Assembly (NCBI RefSeq): GCF_007786445.1
Contig: NZ_VNJI01000003.1
Location: forward strand, 62,001-126,000
Length of the DNA: 64,000 nucleotides
Direction of reading: 5' to 3'
From: Paenibacillus cremeus
Lineage (GTDB): Bacteria; Bacillota; Bacilli; Paenibacillales; NBRC-103111
The position numbers and the translations under genes are program-made. Below are positions 61,120 through 64,000 of the stretch, piece after piece. Below the pieces are notes generated by a model. It saw nothing but the letters and a program-made list of their open reading frames with translations. It was not told the origin of the DNA and searched no databases. Each line of letters starts with the position of its first letter. The first letter of the stretch is position 1.

Positions 61120-62613
61120 TTATCGTAGACCCTTCATATAGCTTTGAACCTTCGGGGCAAGTAGGATCAGGATGAAACCAAGAATGATGGAGATCACTCC
61201 TATGCTGCCGAAGTAGCCCATTTCGTTCGCGGGTGTGTAAAATTTAACAATCTGTGCATTCACCGCCTGAGCAGCCGCGTTGGATAAGAACCACAGGCTC
61301 ATGCTCTGCGCGTAGAAGGCCGCGGGCGCTAATTTGGTCGTAGCGGAGAGACCCACAGGGGATAAGCATAATTCACCGAGCACGCAAGTGAAATAGCTCA
61401 GAACGAGCCACAATGGATTCACCAAGGACCCGGCTCCGCCAAAGTAAGATGGTAATAGAATCACCAGGAAGGACAAGCCGGAGAACAATAGGCCTAAGGC
61501 AAATTTGACCGGGATGGAGGGCTGGCGTTCTCCAAGCTTTACCCAGAGCAAGGCGAATAGGGGCGAGAAAATGATCACACACAGCGGATTTAGAGATTGA
61601 AACCAAGCAGGGGAAATATGGATGCCTGCAAAGTCCAGCTGCGTGCGTTCATCGGCATAATTGGCCAGGATCGTGGATCCTTGTTCTTGAATTGCCCAGA
61701 ACATAACCGAGGCAATGAACAGCGGGATGTAGGCTAGGATCCTCGAACGTTCGGTAGCGGTCGTTCTAGAACTATTGTACATGACAATGAAATATAGAGT
61801 TGGAATGAGAATCCCGAGAATTCCTACTAATTTAACAAATGTACTAAAGGAAAACAGCCCCATCGGAATAACAATCGCCAGTACGATAACCACTAGAACC
61901 ACACCCAGGCCAATTCGGAGGAACACTTTAGTCCGTTCGGCGGGAGAGAGCGGATTAGCGACGAGCGTGCCGGCAAGACCGAGATTGTTTTTCTTGGTTA
62001 GTGAAAAAATGACGAGCCCCAGGAACATCCCTACTGCCGCAATAGCAAAACCAAGGTGGAAGTTATACTTGGTGCCCAGAGTTCCGACAACGAGTGGAGA
62101 AAGAAACCCGCCGAGGTTAATCCCCATATAAAAAATGCTGAACCCGGCATCGCGGCGATTGTCTTTTTCACCGTAAATTTCGCCTACGATACTGGAAACA
62201 TTAGGCTTTAACAAGCCTGTCCCCAGTACGATGAGCACCATGGAGACAAAGAACAGAGTGACGCTGCCCGGCACTGCAAGCACGATATGCCCAAACATAA
62301 TCAGGATCCCGCCGTAAAATACGGCTTTGGAAGTGCCGAAAATTCGGTCGGCCAACCAGCCGCCGATGATGCCGGACATATAGACCAACGAACCGTAAAT
62401 GGACATAATCGAAAGCGAAAGGGTTTTATCCAGTCCCAGACCGCCCCTGGACACCTCATAGTACATATAAAACACAAGAATGGCCCGCATGCCATAATAA
62501 GAGAACCGCTCCCAAAACTCGGTAAAGAAGAGGGTAAATAACCCCTTGGGGTGCCCGAGAAAGCCATGCTGGGGGACACTCTCGACAATTTTTTGCTTCG
62601 TGGTATCCGACAT
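61120..62613 (-). CDS. POT-family proton-coupled di/tripeptide transporter, DtpT-like
   Basis: This 497-residue major facilitator protein has 12 to 14 membrane segments. The PTR2 signature is present: FFTEFWERFSYYGMRAIL with the E-x2-E-R-F motif, then FSIFYMGINLGGFLSPLVVG. Such proteins import short peptides with protons. ATG 62613 has AGAGG eight bases upstream and is preferred to GTG 62616. It is divergent from the KtrB-like gene. Confidence 0.94.
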   Translation of the reverse strand: MSDTTKQKIVESVPQHGFLGHPKGLFTLFFTEFWERFSYYGMRAILVFYMYYEVSRGGLGLDKTLSLSIMSIYGSLVYMSGIIGGWLADRIFGTSKAVFYGGILIMFGHIVLAVPGSVTLFFVSMVLIVLGTGLLKPNVSSIVGEIYGEKDNRRDAGFSIFYMGINLGGFLSPLVVGTLGTKYNFHLGFAIAAVGMFLGLVIFSLTKKNNLGLAGTLVANPLSPAERTKVFLRIGLGVVLVVIVLAIVIPMGLFSFSTFVKLVGILGILIPTLYFIVMYNSSRTTATERSRILAYIPLFIASVMFWAIQEQGSTILANYADERTQLDFAGIHISPAWFQSLNPLCVIIFSPLFALLWVKLGERQPSIPVKFALGLLFSGLSFLVILLPSYFGGAGSLVNPLWLVLSYFTCVLGELCLSPVGLSATTKLAPAAFYAQSMSLWFLSNAAAQAVNAQIVKFYTPANEMGYFGSIGVISIILGFILILLAPKVQSYMKGLR

Positions 62614-62787
62614 CACAATAACCTCTTTTGCTTTTTCTACTTATTGCCAAGGTTATTCATTCCCAGGTCGAGTTTGATTTATGTAATTCAGGTTATCCCG
62701 AAAGAATATTCAACCGGATTTGGGCGAAAAATGGGATGTAGCCTTTTTGCATCAACTTGTGAATGGAAGGGAGGAGCCGTTGAAACC

Positions 62788-64000
62788 ATGCGCACTTCTA
62801 CGAAATTAAAGCTTTGGATCGAAAAACGATCTCCTGCCCAAGTGATTGCCGGCTATTACTTTTTGGCGATGGCCATTTCCGTCCTCTTATTCAGCATTCC
62901 GGCTGTGCGTAAGCCAGGTGTCCATGTGTCCTTTTTCGATACGGTCTTTACCGCCGTAAGCGTAGCCAGTGATACGGGATTAGCCGTGTTCAATGTCGCC
63001 GATACGTACAGCGTATGGGGGTATGTCGTCATCATGATCGTCTTGCAATTCGGCGGGATCGGCATTATGGCGATGAGTACATTTTTCTGGCTCCTGCTGG
63101 GCCGGCGAATCGGACTGCGCCAGCGCCGCCTGATCATGATGGATAATAATCAGTTCGAGCTATCGGGACTCGTTCATCTGATGAGAGAAATCTTGGTGAT
63201 CACCCTGCTGACCCAGCTTATTGGAGGAGTAGTCTTAGGCATCCGTTTCTTGAGCTATTATGAGACCTGGCAGGACGCATTGCTTCAGGGCTTATTCGCC
63301 TCCGTCAGCGCTACGACGAATGCCGGTATGGATATCACAGGACAGTCCTTGACTCCGTATGCCAACGATTACTTTGTACAGCTCGTAACGATCGTTCTAA
63401 TCATTTTTGGCGCCATCGGGTTTCCTGTATTAATAGAAGCCAAGGCCTACCTAACTCATCTTCGCAAGGGGGATGCACGAGCATTTCGCTTCTCGCTGTT
63501 TACCAAAATCACGACGGTTACCTATGCTTTTCTGCTGGTGCTCGGCACAATCCTGATGCTGTTATTCGAAAACGAACGCTGCTTCAAAGACATGTCCTGG
63601 CACGAAAGCTTCTTCTACGCGCTCTTCCAAACCGCCACAACTAGAAGCGCCGGACTGACGACGCTCGACATTAACCAGTTATCGGTGCCGACCCTCCTCT
63701 TAATGAGCATCTTTATGTTTATCGGCGGCTCACCAAATTCCGTAGGCGGGGGCATCCGTACGACGACATTTGCCTTAAATATGCTGTTTATTTACCAATA
63801 TGCGAGAGGATACCAGTCCATTAAACTCTTTCGACGGGAAATTCATCAGGAGGATATTTTGAAGGCTCTTGCGATTACGCTTCTTGCGACGGTGATGTGT
63901 GTCGTCTCGGTAATTGCAATAAGCCTAGCCAACCAGCATCTGCCGCTCATTGGTATTATCTTGGAGGTCTGCTCTGCCTTCGGCACCGTAGGCTTATCTA
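62788..64000 (+). CDS. Potassium uptake channel subunit, KtrB/TrkH family (3' end cut by window)
   Basis: 404 residues are visible of a protein that runs past the window edge. Its four pore loops are recognisable: VASDTGLAVF, SATTNAGMDI, TTRSAGLTTL and, at the very end, FGTVGLS. The basic N-terminus and the length fit KtrB, the membrane subunit that works with the cytoplasmic NAD/ATP-binding KtrA. The ribosome site GGGAGGAG lies 12 bases before ATG 62788, slightly far. The gene for KtrA is not visible here; many Bacilli encode it apart from ktrB. Confidence 0.92.
   Translation, partial: MRTSTKLKLWIEKRSPAQVIAGYYFLAMAISVLLFSIPAVRKPGVHVSFFDTVFTAVSVASDTGLAVFNVADTYSVWGYVVIMIVLQFGGIGIMAMSTFFWLLLGRRIGLRQRRLIMMDNNQFELSGLVHLMREILVITLLTQLIGGVVLGIRFLSYYETWQDALLQGLFASVSATTNAGMDITGQSLTPYANDYFVQLVTIVLIIFGAIGFPVLIEAKAYLTHLRKGDARAFRFSLFTKITTVTYAFLLVLGTILMLLFENERCFKDMSWHESFFYALFQTATTRSAGLTTLDINQLSVPTLLLMSIFMFIGGSPNSVGGGIRTTTFALNMLFIYQYARGYQSIKLFRREIHQEDILKALAITLLATVMCVVSVIAISLANQHLPLIGIILEVCSAFGTVGLS

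Noticed and set aside
1-64000. CRISPR arrays, phage genes, transposases, tRNA or rRNA genes
   Set aside because: No regularly spaced repeats, transposase-like proteins or structural RNA signatures were seen apart from the T-box leader.

Overview
The window reads as a chromosome segment of a Gram-positive, spore-former-type Firmicute, most likely Paenibacillus or a close relative. This is inferred from strong AGGAGG ribosome sites, frequent TTG/GTG starts, lipoprotein solute-binding proteins with LplB/LplC-like permeases but no dedicated ATPase, YesM/YesN two-component pairs, a T-box leader and a YolD-like protein. No species can be assigned. No rRNA, tRNA, CRISPR array or insertion sequence was seen.

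Region 1 (1-20.5 kb) is a carbohydrate-uptake locus. It opens with the end of a GH31 alpha-glycosidase. Next come two paralogous 670-residue GH42-like barrel proteins flanking an ABC importer, a membrane AraC regulator, a sensor kinase, a second ABC importer, and two paralogous TIM-barrel-like proteins of unknown function with a YesN-type response regulator between them. All four uncharacterised proteins carry a C-x-C-x2-C motif.

Region 2 (20.6-36.4 kb) starts with an SnoaL-like protein and an EmrE/EamA-type transporter. It continues with four Cys-type sulfatases without signal peptides, an AraC regulator, a YesN/YesM pair, a third ABC importer and a Gfo/Idh/MocA oxidoreductase. The layout suggests import of sulfated oligosaccharides and their desulfation in the cytoplasm.

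Region 3 (36.5-47.9 kb) holds a NUDIX hydrolase and a DeoR-headed, LacI-bodied regulator. The regulator is divergent from a run of Gfo/Idh/MocA oxidoreductase, ROK kinase, NagA deacetylase, second Gfo/Idh/MocA oxidoreductase and a CUT1 importer. MgtC and a sugar isomerase/epimerase follow. N-acetylamino-sugar catabolism is the natural reading, with possible oxidoreductive glycoside chemistry.

Region 4 (48-64 kb) is mixed housekeeping and accessory DNA: a YolD-like protein; a MarR/quinone-reductase cluster with three matching palindromic operators and two decayed SDR genes; a LacI regulator with a HisD-like dehydrogenase; a YjjG-like phosphatase; T-box-controlled leuA; a MerR/CMD operon; RidA with a D-threonine-aldolase-like enzyme; an acyltransferase; a peptide transporter; and a KtrB-type potassium channel subunit cut by the window end. 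Several gene remnants (SDR, GNAT, maltose acetyltransferase, a membrane protein) lie in this region.
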